A stretch of 64,000 nt of DNA from Haloactinomyces albus (GTDB taxonomy: Bacteria; Actinomycetota; Actinomycetes; Mycobacteriales; Pseudonocardiaceae). The notes beneath the pieces are model-generated. The model was not told where the DNA came from, searched no databases, and saw only the letters and a program-made list of their open reading frames with translations. Positions 1-8,670 of this stretch are shown in pieces (within the stretch, counting starts at the first letter, position 1; each line of letters opens with the position of its first letter). The translations under genes and the position numbers were made by a program. The stretch is taken from assembly GCF_031458135.1 (NCBI RefSeq), contig NZ_JAVDXW010000001.1, positions 4,464,001 through 4,528,000 of the forward strand. The letters are read 5' to 3'.

Positions 1-360
1 CGCCATGCTGGCGAGAGTGCTGCTGATCTCTTCGAGGTACAGCGGTAATGTGTCCACGCCCAGGGTGCGATGGAAATCGACCATGAACTCGAGAGCGTCC
101 AGGTGCTTTTCCACGCCGTCCTTGGTACGGGCGAGGCTGTCGGGGTCGACCTGCCAGTGGTTCAGAGCCAGTTTCCTGGCCGAGAACAGGTACTCGCTTC
201 GTTGGTCGTCGCTGCGTAGGCAGTAGTGCCCCGGAGCCGGCTCCTCGGGGGAAAGCAACCTCTCATGGGAGAATTCGGCAATCGCCTTGCGAACCAAGAG
301 TCGGTTTGCCCGATCCCAATACTGCGGGGCCAGGTGCGGCGGAGTGCTGTCGGAGTTCAT
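1..360 (-). CDS. desD: IucA/IucC-family siderophore synthetase, N-terminal part (DesD-like)
   Basis: Only the first 120 codons lie in the window; the gene continues beyond base 1. The ATG at 360..358 overlaps the stop of the acetyltransferase gene (ATGA), so the two are translationally coupled. The visible protein ([20 protein letters not shown], then a region containing ALNHWQVDPDS and HLDALEFMVDFHRTLGV) looks like the amino end of an NRPS-independent siderophore synthetase. In the desferrioxamine pathway this enzyme condenses and cyclises hydroxamated, acylated cadaverine units with ATP. The decarboxylase, hydroxylase, acyltransferase, synthetase order matches desABCD exactly. The assignment rests mostly on that context because the catalytic core is outside the window. 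Confidence 0.85.
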   Translation of the reverse strand, partial: MNSDSTPPHLAPQYWDRANRLLVRKAIAEFSHERLLSPEEPAPGHYCLRSDDQRSEYLFSARKLALNHWQVDPDSLARTKDGVEKHLDALEFMVDFHRTLGVDTLPLYLEEISSTLASMA

Positions 361-950
361 GAATCCACGTCCTCGTTCGATTTCTGCTCGCTATGGTGGG
401 ATTTCCGGTACTGCTCCCGGGTGCACGTGCTGAGGTAGGCATCCTTGTCCCGCAGTGAGACCCGGCTGATCACCCGGAACCCCACGGCTTCGTTGAGTAC
501 GTGGACCGGATGGTTGCGGACGTCGGGCTCGACGACGATCCGCTCGTTGGACGGGTCCGCGAAGAGATGCTCCACCACGGTCCGCAGCACGGCGAGGGTG
601 AACCCGTGTACCGGGTGTTCGGTGGGAGCGGTGAGGAAGTGCATCCCGATGTCTCCGGGGGCCGATTCGTACACCTCGGCCACTTCGCAGTTCGCGGGAT
701 CGTAGGTCTCGATCAGAAAGGCCGGTTGCCCGGCATGGCAGCCGAGAAAGGCATCGTGCCCCGTCGTGGCCGCGATGTCCCGGAACATGGATTCGACGTC
801 GGCGAGCTGTGCTGCCTGCATCATCCAGAACACGGACTTGGGATGGGTCAGCCAGCCGTACAGCAACGCGAGGTCGGTGGGCAGTTCCACCCTGCGCACC
901 GTGAACTCGCCGAGCGCCGGATCGGTGCGGCGGAACAAGCACTCGCTCAT
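357..950 (-). CDS. desC: GNAT-family siderophore N-acyltransferase (DesC-like)
   Basis: A 197-residue protein of the IucB/RhbD/DesC acetyltransferase family. The central motif region ([18 protein letters not shown], about residues 90-108) and the following [19 protein letters not shown] segment are typical of hydroxylamine acyltransferases. It is expected to transfer an acyl group from acyl-CoA, such as succinyl- or acetyl-CoA, to the N-hydroxylated diamine made by the upstream monooxygenase. It overlaps both neighbours by four bases: its start overlaps the stop of desB at 950-947 and its stop overlaps the start of desD. The chain is therefore read as one coupled unit under the iron box at 3876-3894. 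The acyl donor cannot be told from the sequence. Confidence 0.88.
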   Translation of the reverse strand: MSECLFRRTDPALGEFTVRRVELPTDLALLYGWLTHPKSVFWMMQAAQLADVESMFRDIAATTGHDAFLGCHAGQPAFLIETYDPANCEVAEVYESAPGDIGMHFLTAPTEHPVHGFTLAVLRTVVEHLFADPSNERIVVEPDVRNHPVHVLNEAVGFRVISRVSLRDKDAYLSTCTREQYRKSHHSEQKSNEDVDS

Positions 951-2272
951 GCTCGGCTCACCTCGTCTTCGCGGGGATGGCCGAGGGGAGCCCCGAACTC
1001 CTGAAAAGCGATCGCGTCCTCCACGGGGTAGTATTCGCGTCCGAGCATTTCCCGGATGAGCACCGAATTCCGGTATGCCCCCATGCCCAGATCCGGAGCG
1101 ACGAAACCGTGGGTGTGGGACTCGGCGTTCTGGACGAAGATCTCGTTTCCCGCCGTGTCGATGCTGTAGTTGCGCCCGACATCGAACCGTCCCGAGCCGT
1201 CCCGGGCGATTCGTTCCGCTACGGGATCCAGGAAATCGGGAACCGCGTAGGTGTGTCCGGTGGCGAGGACCAGTCCCCGGGTGGTGTGGGTGAAGTCCCG
1301 CTTCTGCTCCTCGTGGCGCAGGTCCAACGTGTACTGTCCGGTTGCCTCGTCATATCGGGCACCGGTCAGCGCGGAGTTGGTCATGAGCCTCGTCGAGCAC
1401 GAGCGGTCCCGGTTTTTCAGATACAGCAGGTCGTAGATTGCGTTGATCAGATCCGAGCTGATCCCCTTGTAGAGCGGTTTCTGCGAGGCCAGTAGCTGGT
1501 CGCGGGTGTGCTCGGGCAGGGAGTGGAAGTAGTCGGCATACTCCGGGGAGGTCATCTCCAGCGTGAGCTTCGTGTATTCCAGGGGGAAAAACCGTGCAGA
1601 ACGGGTGATCCACGTCAGCTCGTAACCGTACTTGTCGATGTCGGTGAGCAGGTCGTGGTAGATCTCGGCTGCGCTTTGGCCGCTTCCCACGACGGTGATG
1701 CTGCTTCGCGACTGAAGGGTGGGTTTGATTTCCAGGTAGCGGGAGCTGTGCACTGCCGCACCGGCGGGCAGGCCGCGGCAGGCTTCGGGGATGTGTGCGG
1801 GAGTCCCCGTTCCCAGGACCAGGCGACGTCCGCGGAGGGTGTGGCGCTGTCCCGATGGCAGGACCCGAGCGTGGACGATGTAGGACTTGTCGTCGATGTC
1901 GTACTCGATCTTGTCGACGTGGTGGCCGAACCGGACGCTTGTGAGCTGATCGGCCGCCCACCGGCAGTAGTCGTTGTATTCCGACCGCAACGGATAGAAA
2001 CTTTCCCGGATGTAGAACGGATACAGACGTCGGGATTGCTTCAGGAAGTTCAGGAAGGAGTACGGCGAAGTCGGATCGGCCATGGTGACCAGGTCGGCCA
2101 GGAACGGTGTCTGTAGCGTGCTGCCCTCCAGCAGCATCCCTCCGTGCCAGTCGAAGTCCTGCTTTCTCTCCAGGAACACGCCGTCGAGTTCCGCCACCGG
2201 CTCGCTCAGACAGGCGAGACCGAGGTTGAACGGCCCCAGGCCGATCGCGATGAAATCGTGCGTCGTGGACAA
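947..2272 (-). CDS. desB: Lysine/cadaverine N-monooxygenase (DesB/IucD-like)
   Basis: A flavin-dependent N-hydroxylase of about 441 residues, of the SidA/IucD/PvdA family. It shows the FAD-binding start [15 protein letters not shown], an NADPH-binding segment [16 protein letters not shown] and a late LATGHTY motif. It should hydroxylate the primary amine of cadaverine (or lysine) as the second step of hydroxamate siderophore synthesis. A longer frame opens at 2386, but it would run into desA. A TTG at 2272..2270 sits five bases after GGAGG and begins [11 protein letters not shown], directly before the FAD motif, so this start is preferred. It lies 28 bases after desA and overlaps desC. Confidence 0.9.
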   Translation of the reverse strand: MSTTHDFIAIGLGPFNLGLACLSEPVAELDGVFLERKQDFDWHGGMLLEGSTLQTPFLADLVTMADPTSPYSFLNFLKQSRRLYPFYIRESFYPLRSEYNDYCRWAADQLTSVRFGHHVDKIEYDIDDKSYIVHARVLPSGQRHTLRGRRLVLGTGTPAHIPEACRGLPAGAAVHSSRYLEIKPTLQSRSSITVVGSGQSAAEIYHDLLTDIDKYGYELTWITRSARFFPLEYTKLTLEMTSPEYADYFHSLPEHTRDQLLASQKPLYKGISSDLINAIYDLLYLKNRDRSCSTRLMTNSALTGARYDEATGQYTLDLRHEEQKRDFTHTTRGLVLATGHTYAVPDFLDPVAERIARDGSGRFDVGRNYSIDTAGNEIFVQNAESHTHGFVAPDLGMGAYRNSVLIREMLGREYYPVEDAIAFQEFGAPLGHPREDEVSRA

Positions 2273-2300
2273 GACGACCTCCAAACTGGTGAGACGGGAG

Positions 2301-3842
2301 TCAACTCGCTCGGGAGTGGCCGAACTCCTGTGGAACGTGGCCGGTGAGGTATTCCTCGGCGTGCTCGGCGAGGAGGTCGAGGACATGGGATATGTCGTTG
2401 ACCGAGGTCTCGGGATTGAGCAACGTGAACTTCAGGTGGTTCCTGCCGTTCACGGTCGTGCCTGCCACCACGGCTTCACCGGAGTCGAACAGCGCTTGCC
2501 GGGCGTGCCGATTCATCCGGTCGCACAGTTCGGGATCGATCTCCTCGGTCGATACGTACCGGAACACCAGCGTGCTCAGCTGTGGCTCCGCAGCGAGTTC
2601 GAAGCGGGAGTCGGCGGCCAGGAGTTCCCGGGCTTCGGACGTTCGGTCCAGGACTTCGTCGAACAGCCCACCGAGAGCATCGGGTCCCAGGACTCGCAGC
2701 GTCATCCAGAGTTTGAGCGCGTCGAAACGCCGGGTGGTTTGCAGGCTTTTGTCCACCTGGTTGGGTGTGCGTTCCGCATCGGTGTCAGCGGGATTGAGGT
2801 AATCCGCGTGATACGTGATGTGGCGCAAGTGCGCCGTGTCGCGGACCAATATCGCGCTGGAGCTGACCGGTTGGAAGAAGGACTTGTGATAGTCCACGGT
2901 GACCGAATCCGCGCGCTCGATACCGGCAAGTAGTTCTCGGTGGCTGGAAACCAGCAGACCGCACCCGTAAGCGGCGTCCACGTGCAGCCACACCCCGTAC
3001 TGCGCGCAGAGGTCGGCGATGCCGTGCAGGGAATCGATGCTGCCGAAGTCGGTTGTTCCCGCGGTGGCGACCACCGCCATCACGACGGCGTCCTCGGCGC
3101 TGCATCGCGCAAGCTCTTCGGCCAGGGCATCCACGCGCATGCGGCGACGTTCGTCGCACGGTACGGACCGCACCGCGTCATGGTCGAGACCCAGTAGTGC
3201 CGCGGATTTCGCGATGCTGAAGTGGCTGCACTCGGAAGTCAGCACGCGAAGCCGGGAAAGAGGCACCGTGTGGCCGAGGTGGTTCGTGCCGCTCTGCGCC
3301 TCGCGGGCCTCGTCCCGTGCGATCGCCAGTGCCTGCAGGTTGGACTGCGTCCCTCCACTGGTGAAGACACCGTCGGAGGCATCCCCGAGTCCGATGCGGT
3401 CCGCTGTCCATCGGATCATCCGCTGCTCGATCAGTGTCGCGCCTGCGCTCTGATCCCAGGTGTCCAGCGACGAGTTGATCGCCGACAGGATCGCCTCACC
3501 GGCCACTGCGGGAATCACCACGGGGCAGTTGAGGTGACTGAGATATCGCGGATGGTGAAAGTACACCGCATCGCGGAAGTAGATCTCCTCGAGCTCTTCG
3601 AGGGCCGTTGTCGTGTCCCGCACCGGCTCGTCGAGATCGATCGCCGAGACGCGCTTGCCCAGTGCGGCAGCGGATGTACCGGTGTGCGGACGATCGACCT
3701 CGGCGAACGTGCCTGCGATCCGTTCCACACACCGGTGCAGCGAAGCGCTGTACTGCCTCAGGTTCCGCTCGTTGAGCAGGTGTTCCGAACCGTCGGTGCC
3801 CGGACTTTCGTGATCCGAGAGCCGACGCGGGGGAGAAGTCAT
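2301..3842 (-). CDS. desA: PLP-dependent lysine/diaminobutyrate decarboxylase (DesA-like)
   Basis: A 513-residue group II pyridoxal-phosphate decarboxylase. The cofactor-binding aspartate region [14 protein letters not shown] and the Schiff-base lysine in [16 protein letters not shown] are intact, and [13 protein letters not shown] marks the PLP phosphate site. As first gene of the desABCD-like operon it should make cadaverine from lysine; the closest alternative is an L-2,4-diaminobutyrate decarboxylase. The ATG at 3842 has GGAG eight bases upstream. Its promoter overlaps an iron box (3876-3894), so expression should rise on iron limitation. Confidence 0.88.
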   Translation of the reverse strand: MTSPPRRLSDHESPGTDGSEHLLNERNLRQYSASLHRCVERIAGTFAEVDRPHTGTSAAALGKRVSAIDLDEPVRDTTTALEELEEIYFRDAVYFHHPRYLSHLNCPVVIPAVAGEAILSAINSSLDTWDQSAGATLIEQRMIRWTADRIGLGDASDGVFTSGGTQSNLQALAIARDEAREAQSGTNHLGHTVPLSRLRVLTSECSHFSIAKSAALLGLDHDAVRSVPCDERRRMRVDALAEELARCSAEDAVVMAVVATAGTTDFGSIDSLHGIADLCAQYGVWLHVDAAYGCGLLVSSHRELLAGIERADSVTVDYHKSFFQPVSSSAILVRDTAHLRHITYHADYLNPADTDAERTPNQVDKSLQTTRRFDALKLWMTLRVLGPDALGGLFDEVLDRTSEARELLAADSRFELAAEPQLSTLVFRYVSTEEIDPELCDRMNRHARQALFDSGEAVVAGTTVNGRNHLKFTLLNPETSVNDISHVLDLLAEHAEEYLTGHVPQEFGHSRAS

Positions 3843-3875
3843 GCGTGTTCTCCATCAGTGCAGGACGCCAGTTAC

Positions 3876-3894
3876 TTAGGAGAGGCTAACCTTA
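3876..3894 (-). promoter_or_regulatory. Iron box (IdeR/DmdR1-type operator) for desABCD
   Basis: The 19-mer TTAGGAGAGGCTAACCTTA closely matches the actinobacterial iron box TTAGGTTAGGCTAACCTAA. On the minus strand it overlaps the space between a -35-like TTGATC (3903..3898) and a -10-like TAAGTA (3878..3873), 34 bases upstream of desA. Binding of an Fe2+-loaded DtxR-family repressor here would block transcription. The regulator itself is not in the window. Confidence 0.85.
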
Positions 3895-3918
3895 TTGGAT
3901 CAAGACGAACAATGTGAC

Positions 3919-3952
3919 CGTGCTCATTCGAACTCCAGTGCGAATGAGCACG
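3919..3952. terminator. Perfect 12-bp hairpin upstream of the iron-regulated promoter
   Basis: The arms 3919-3930 (CGTGCTCATTCG) and 3941-3952 are exact reverse complements around a 10-base loop. The hairpin lies just upstream of the desA promoter. It could be a second terminator insulating the siderophore operon from the transporter operon, or an operator. No T-tract follows on either strand. Confidence 0.45.
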
Positions 3953-4156
3953 CGGATTGGGTGCTCGACCCGCTGTGCCTCTCCCTGCCTCGGTATTTCG
4001 AGGTCGATCGAAATCCCGGAGGGGCGTGCCGCGCCTGATCGACGGAGTCCTTTTCGGACACTCCTGGTGACCGGGTCGGCCGCAGGAAAGTCCTGGTGGC
4101 GGCCATGGTGGCGCAGGGCCTTCAGGGAGCGATTGCCGGTCCCTGTCTTCGGTAAG
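3953..4156. other. Non-coding spacer between the transporter and siderophore operons
   Basis: No convincing gene is visible in this part of the 373-base gap between desA and the 2HCT transporter gene. The only structure noticed is a small 7-bp inverted repeat at 3995-4014 (ATTTCGA with a six-base loop). The remaining bases of the gap are the iron box and two hairpins listed separately. Confidence 0.5.
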
Positions 4157-4212
4157 GCACCCCGTCCTCGTGGGAACCTCCGCGGTGCGGGGTTCCCACG
4201 AGGACGGGGTGC
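4157..4212 (-). terminator. Strong 22-bp perfect hairpin closing the transporter operon
   Basis: The arms 4157-4178 and 4191-4212 are perfect reverse complements over 22 bp with a 12-base loop. The hairpin begins three bases after the stop of the 2HCT transporter gene (4216). It has no T-tract, which is common for actinomycete terminators. It is the strongest stem seen in the window. Confidence 0.9.
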
Positions 4213-4215
4213 TGG

Positions 4216-5580
4216 TCACAGGATGGGAACCAGCAGTGAGGCCAGCAGGAGGGTGACCACCCCGCCGAGGCGGGTGCTCAGCTGCGCGAAGGGCATCAGG
4301 TGTAGCCGATCGGCGGCGCTGAGCACGGAGACGTCACCGCTGCCGCCGGTGTCGGCCATGGCCAGTCCGGGTGTGATGGAGGCTTCGACGAAGTTCATCT
4401 TGAGCAACCACCCGAGCAGACCGGCGACCACACCCGAGATCAGCACGGCACTGGCGGTCAGGAGCAGGAACAAGGGGTCGCGCAGAGCCGTGAGGACTTC
4501 TCCGATCTTGATGTAGGAAATGCTGACGCCGACGAGTAGGGTGGGGAGCCATGCGGTGGTTGCCAGGTCGTTCCAGGAGGAGGCGGCCTCCTCGAGTCGC
4601 GTGGGCAGCAACCTGAATATTTTGATCAATGCTGCCAGGATGATCGTCCACGCGAATTCGTGGATTCCGGGAACGAGGTCGCCGAGGAGGTTTCCGGCGA
4701 CGAACAGGACGCAGGCTATGATCAGTCCTTGGGCCAGTGCTGCGAAGTCTCCGGTGCTGTGCTTCTGGGGGACTTCGAGGTCTTTGTCTCCGGTGAAACG
4801 AAGTAGTTGACCGTGGCCGTTGAAGCCCGCGAAGAGCTGTCGCCGTTTGCCGAGGCCGTTGTAGAGACCTGCGATGAGGATGCAGAAGATGTTGGCCAGC
4901 ACGACGGCAGACATCAGACCGGCCAGGTAATTTCCGGGGGTTCCGCCGAATTGTTCGGCATACATTTCCGACATGGGAATGGCGCCGATCCCGATTCCAC
5001 CGCCCATGGTGGGGGCGGCGATGTAGAGCAGGGCTTCGCGGAAGCCGAATCCGATGAGTGCGCCGAGCGCTCCGGTGCTGAAGAGCGCTAGGCTGATACA
5101 GCCGAGCAGTGGGAGTACGAATCTGGGACCGGCTTTGAGCAACAGTTGCCGCGGCATACCCAGCACGCTCCCGGTGATCAGGGAGACGACGAAGAAGTCG
5201 AGGAAACCGGCCTCGGTGGTGAAGGTTGTGACCACGTCGATCACGGATTGGGGCAGAACCTGCAAAAAGACCAGCACGGCCGGGACGAAGGTGCACAGGA
5301 TGGTCGGCAGGCCGAAGTCCCGGATCACCGGAAGCAGATTGCCCAGCCACATCAGCAGTCCGCCGAGGAGCATCGCCGTGGCGAAGCCTGCGACCATGGG
5401 CACTGCCAGGTTGTCCGTGAGCGCGCCGGCGAGGACGATCGCGAGGGCCGTCAGGAACAGTGGGCCGGGTAGTCCCGCGATGGTGCCGATTCGGCTCGAT
5501 CCGTGGGTGTCTGCGGGTGGGTGCGGTGGTTGGACCGTGGTGGATTGGCTCTGGGTGCGATTCGAATCGGAAGTGACCAT
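4216..5580 (-). CDS. 2-hydroxycarboxylate transporter (2HCT/CitS family)
   Basis: A multi-spanning membrane protein of about 454 residues. It carries both family hallmarks: a first reentrant-loop motif PTMGGGIGIGAIPMSEMYAE and a second ADTGGSGDVSVLSAADRL near the C terminus. Known members carry citrate, malate, citramalate or related 2-hydroxy acids in symport or exchange. Start choice: a frame opens at 5610, but the ATG at 5580 (MVTSDSNRT) has AAGGA eight bases upstream. The gene follows an HMG-CoA-lyase-like gene by 95 bases and is closed by a 22-bp hairpin. The likely role is uptake of the hydroxyacid handled by the two upstream enzymes; the exact substrate is not visible. Confidence 0.88.
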   Translation of the reverse strand: MVTSDSNRTQSQSTTVQPPHPPADTHGSSRIGTIAGLPGPLFLTALAIVLAGALTDNLAVPMVAGFATAMLLGGLLMWLGNLLPVIRDFGLPTILCTFVPAVLVFLQVLPQSVIDVVTTFTTEAGFLDFFVVSLITGSVLGMPRQLLLKAGPRFVLPLLGCISLALFSTGALGALIGFGFREALLYIAAPTMGGGIGIGAIPMSEMYAEQFGGTPGNYLAGLMSAVVLANIFCILIAGLYNGLGKRRQLFAGFNGHGQLLRFTGDKDLEVPQKHSTGDFAALAQGLIIACVLFVAGNLLGDLVPGIHEFAWTIILAALIKIFRLLPTRLEEAASSWNDLATTAWLPTLLVGVSISYIKIGEVLTALRDPLFLLLTASAVLISGVVAGLLGWLLKMNFVEASITPGLAMADTGGSGDVSVLSAADRLHLMPFAQLSTRLGGVVTLLLASLLVPIL

Positions 5581-5674
5581 AGCGCGTCCTTGAGCAATAG
5601 GTGGCTTCATTGATGATTCAAGAGCCGATTTCGAGAAGAGATCCGCGCATGCCGGACGGACTGCTGACGGTCGG

Positions 5675-6541
5675 TCAGGTCAACGTCCGGGCGCGGGTGA
5701 GAGCCTGCTTCACCAGGGTGATCGCGTCTGCAAGCGCACTCTCGTCGATCCCGGTGGGAATGCCACGGGAGTGCAGGTGGGCCACCAGGTCCTCGGTGGC
5801 GATGTTGCCGTGCGCGCCGGGGGCGAAGGGGCAGCCCCCGTAGCCGCCCGCGGCGCTGTCGAATCGTGTGATGCCCAGCTCGAGTGCGGCGTCGACCGTG
5901 CGCAGGGCCTGGCCGTGGGCATTGTGCAGGTGCAGGGAGAATTCGGTGTCCGGGTGAGTCGACCGCAGTACGTCGAGGGTACGCACGACCTGCTCCGGAG
6001 CGGCGGTGCCGATCGTGTCGGCCAGGCCGATCCGGGTCACGCCGAGCTCGGTGAAGCGGCGGGTCAGCGGAAGCAGGGCCTCGGGGGCGATCTCACCGTC
6101 GAAGGGACAGACGAACGCGGTGGCGATACCGGCGGCGAAGGTCACCGACGGGTACTCGGCGACCACATCGGCAACGTCGGCGAGGGCGTCGTCAACGCTG
6201 CGTCCGGAGTTGGCCTGGCTGTGTCCCTGGCTGGCCGAGGTGACCACAGTGATTTCCTCGGCTCCGGCCGCGGCGGCGCGGGCGATGCCACGGGCGTTGA
6301 GTGCCAGCGCGCTGTAGCGCACCGAGTCTTTGTGCGGCAGGGCGGCAACGAGTTCTTCGGCGCCCGACATCTGCGGGACCCGGTTCGGGTTGACGAAGGA
6401 GGCCGCTTCGATCGAACGGAGACCGGCCGCAGCCAGTGCCCCGGCGAGGGCGAGGCGGTCGTGGACCGATACCACGACGGGTTCGTCCTGCAGGCCATCG
6501 CGCAGCACCACGTCGGTGAGGATGACGGCGGTTTGGTCCAT
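5675..6541 (-). CDS. Hydroxymethylglutaryl-CoA lyase family protein
   Basis: A 288-residue TIM-barrel lyase. It has the N-terminal TDVVLRDGLQDE metal/substrate motif, the metal-binding HLHNAHG and the flexible cysteine loop GGCPFAPGAHGNIATEDLV, all diagnostic of HMG-CoA lyase and close relatives. It would cleave a 3-hydroxyacyl-CoA such as HMG-CoA into acetyl-CoA and a keto acid. It follows the CoA-transferase gene by one base and precedes the hydroxyacid transporter, so all three probably form one operon. A citramalyl-CoA or other short-chain hydroxyacyl-CoA substrate is possible. Confidence 0.88.
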   Translation of the reverse strand: MDQTAVILTDVVLRDGLQDEPVVVSVHDRLALAGALAAAGLRSIEAASFVNPNRVPQMSGAEELVAALPHKDSVRYSALALNARGIARAAAAGAEEITVVTSASQGHSQANSGRSVDDALADVADVVAEYPSVTFAAGIATAFVCPFDGEIAPEALLPLTRRFTELGVTRIGLADTIGTAAPEQVVRTLDVLRSTHPDTEFSLHLHNAHGQALRTVDAALELGITRFDSAAGGYGGCPFAPGAHGNIATEDLVAHLHSRGIPTGIDESALADAITLVKQALTRARTLT

Positions 6542-6542
6542 C

Positions 6543-7772
6543 TCAGATCACCTTCCGGTTGCGCAGCTCGCCGAGTTGTTCGGCGGTGTAGCCGAGCAGG
6601 CCGCCGAGGACGTCCTCGGTGTGGGTGCCGAGTTCGGGGCCTGCCCATCGGAGCTCGCCGGGTGTGCCGGGCAGCCGCGGAACGATGCCGGGGAAGCGCA
6701 CCTCTTCCGGTTCGCTGTCGACGGCGATCTTGAGCGGGCGGAGCATGTCGCGGGCCCGGTAGTGCTCGTCCTCGGCGATCGCGCGGGCGTCGTGGACCGG
6801 CCCGGCCGGAACGCCGGCGGCGCTGAGCAGCTCGACGGCTTCCGTGCCGGTGCGCTGGGAGGTCCATGCGGAGATGGCGCCGTTGAGTTCGGGCTCGCGG
6901 GCATCACGGGCGTCCCCGTTGGTCAGCTCGGGATCGTCGCCGAGGTCCGCGCGTCCGATGGCGGTCATGAGTCTGCCGAACACGCCGCTGGAATTACCCG
7001 CGATCACCACCGACCGGCCGTCGCTGGTGGGATACACCCCGCTCGGGACGACACCGGGCAGATTCCCGGCGGTGCGCTCGCGGACCACGCCGTAGGCGTC
7101 GTAGTCGGGGATCAGTGACTCCATGGCCATGAACACCGACTCGTACAGGGCGACGTCAGCGACTCGCGGGCCTTGGTGCTCGTGGCCGCGCGCCTTCGCG
7201 AGCAGCATCATCAGTGCTCCGATGGTGCCGTAGAGCCCGGCGAAGGTGTCGCCGATAGGGGCGGCCGGGCGCACCGGTTCGCGGTCGGCATGGCCGGTCA
7301 CCTGTCGAAGCCCGCCGAAGGCCTCGGCCACGCCACCGAAACCGGCACGGTCCTTGTACGGGCCGGTCTGGCCGTATCCCGAGATGCGGACCAGCACGAT
7401 GTCCGGGTTCGCGGCGGTGAGTTCCTCGGGTCCGAGACCCCAGCGCTCCAGGGTGCCGGGACGGAAGTTCTCTACCACCACGTCGCAGTGCCGGGCCAGA
7501 TCCAGGGCGATGGTGCGGCCCTGCTCCGTGTGCAGGTCCACGGTCACCGAGTGTTTGTTGCGGGCAATGGTGCGAAACATCATCGAGGTGTCACCGCGGC
7601 TGCGCCGCCACCCGCGCAGCTCATCTCCGGTGCCGGGCCGCTCGATCTTGACGACCTCCGCGCCGAAATCGGCGAAGATCCGGGTGGCGAACGGTGCCGC
7701 GATGAAATTGCCGAGTTCGAGTACCCGAATACCGGCGAGCGGAGGTGGACCTTCCTCGGTCTCCTCGGTCAT
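6543..7772 (-). CDS. CaiB/BaiF (class III) CoA-transferase
   Basis: About 409 residues with the family start GIRVLELGNFIAAPFATRIF and the downstream segment VVKIERPGTGDELRGWRR. The VENFRPGTLERWGLG region carries the conserved part around the catalytic aspartate, and GFGGVAEAFGGLR follows. These enzymes move CoA from an acyl-CoA donor to a carboxylic acid. With the adjacent HMG-CoA-lyase-like gene, a succinyl-CoA:hydroxydicarboxylate transferase role (HMG, citramalate or similar) is the best guess. A frame opens at 7814, but the ATG at 7772 (MTEETEEGPP) has AAAGGATGG upstream and is preferred. A TTATCA/TGATAA palindrome lies 15 bases upstream. Confidence 0.88.
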   Translation of the reverse strand: MTEETEEGPPPLAGIRVLELGNFIAAPFATRIFADFGAEVVKIERPGTGDELRGWRRSRGDTSMMFRTIARNKHSVTVDLHTEQGRTIALDLARHCDVVVENFRPGTLERWGLGPEELTAANPDIVLVRISGYGQTGPYKDRAGFGGVAEAFGGLRQVTGHADREPVRPAAPIGDTFAGLYGTIGALMMLLAKARGHEHQGPRVADVALYESVFMAMESLIPDYDAYGVVRERTAGNLPGVVPSGVYPTSDGRSVVIAGNSSGVFGRLMTAIGRADLGDDPELTNGDARDAREPELNGAISAWTSQRTGTEAVELLSAAGVPAGPVHDARAIAEDEHYRARDMLRPLKIAVDSEPEEVRFPGIVPRLPGTPGELRWAGPELGTHTEDVLGGLLGYTAEQLGELRNRKVI

Positions 7773-7786
7773 AGTCGACCATCCTT

Positions 7787-7803
7787 TTATCAAATAATGA
7801 TAA
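7787..7803. promoter_or_regulatory. Palindrome upstream of the CoA-transferase operon
   Basis: TTATCA-AATAA-TGATAA is a perfect 6+5+6 palindrome in an unusually AT-rich patch just upstream of the CoA-transferase ribosome binding site. It is a candidate operator. The IclR-family regulator gene directly upstream is the natural candidate to bind it, but this is inference. Confidence 0.5.
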
Positions 7804-7937
7804 TTGGTGCTCATTTAACGAGAAGAAGAGTAGGTTCGCCGCCCATCGGGCACAAGGGGGTGTGCAAGATCAAGAGTGATGCAGATCCCTAGATCGATTC
7901 AGAAAAGCCATTCGGCAAAGCCGATTCAGCACGTTGA

Positions 7938-8603
7938 TCAGCCGGCCTGGAGAACCGTCTCGATGCGTTCGGCGGCGGCGACGACGGCATCGCCGAACTG
8001 GTGCCCCGGTCCTTCGGTCTGCACGCGGGACACCGGTGCGGACACCCCCACCGCGGCCACCACCTCACCGTGCAGCCGCACGGCAGCGCTCACCGAGCAC
8101 AGGCCCGGGGTGCGCTGGGAAACGCTTTCGAACCACCGGCGGTCAGGGTGGTCGGGATCGAGCGGGTCGGCCCCGGTGAGCACGCGCGCGGCCGATCCGC
8201 CCGCTGTCAGCGACAGCACCGAGCCGACCGGCAGCGAAGCGCGCAGCTCCGCCTCGGACTCGACGCTGACCAGGCACAGTCGCTGCTCACCGCGCCGAAC
8301 CCAGACCTGGGCGCTCTCCCCGGTCTCGCGCCGCAGGTCCTCCATGACGGGGCCTGCGGCAGCGACCAGCGCGGAGGAGGCGAAACGCCAGCCGGTGTGG
8401 TGGCGGCCGTCGCCGTCGCGGCGCAGCAGCCCGTGCTCGACCATCGCAGCGACCAGCCGATGCGTGGTCGGAACCGCCAGCCCCAAGTGACGAGCCAGCT
8501 CACTCGAACCCATCGGCGTGCGCTCGACCGTGTCGAGGATCGCCACCGCCCGATCCAGCACGCCGACACCCGTCACCGAGGTCACCGACTCGTCCTCCGC
8601 CAT
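7938..8603 (-). CDS. IclR-family transcriptional regulator
   Basis: A 221-residue regulator. It has an N-terminal winged helix (GVLDRAVAILDTVERTPMGS, then ELARHLGLAVPTTHRLVAAM) and a C-terminal effector-binding domain ending AAERIETVLQAG. A longer frame starts at 8810 but would cover the end of the E2 gene with low-complexity sequence, so the ATG at 8603 (MAEDESVTS) is preferred. It lies between the CoA-transferase operon (165 bases downstream) and the branched-chain dehydrogenase genes, all on the minus strand. It most likely controls the transporter/lyase operon, perhaps through the palindrome at 7787-7803. Confidence 0.85.
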   Translation of the reverse strand: MAEDESVTSVTGVGVLDRAVAILDTVERTPMGSSELARHLGLAVPTTHRLVAAMVEHGLLRRDGDGRHHTGWRFASSALVAAAGPVMEDLRRETGESAQVWVRRGEQRLCLVSVESEAELRASLPVGSVLSLTAGGSAARVLTGADPLDPDHPDRRWFESVSQRTPGLCSVSAAVRLHGEVVAAVGVSAPVSRVQTEGPGHQFGDAVVAAAERIETVLQAG

Positions 8604-8670
8604 GGCAACGAAGATAGTCCCTCGCCCACGACTCTCCTCGATCAGGCGGAGAACTGCCCGGCAGCTCCGG

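Noticed and set aside
3872-4219. 115-residue open frame on the minus strand in the gap before desA
   Set aside because: It is proline/arginine-rich, crosses the 22-bp hairpin and the iron box, and has no family resemblance.
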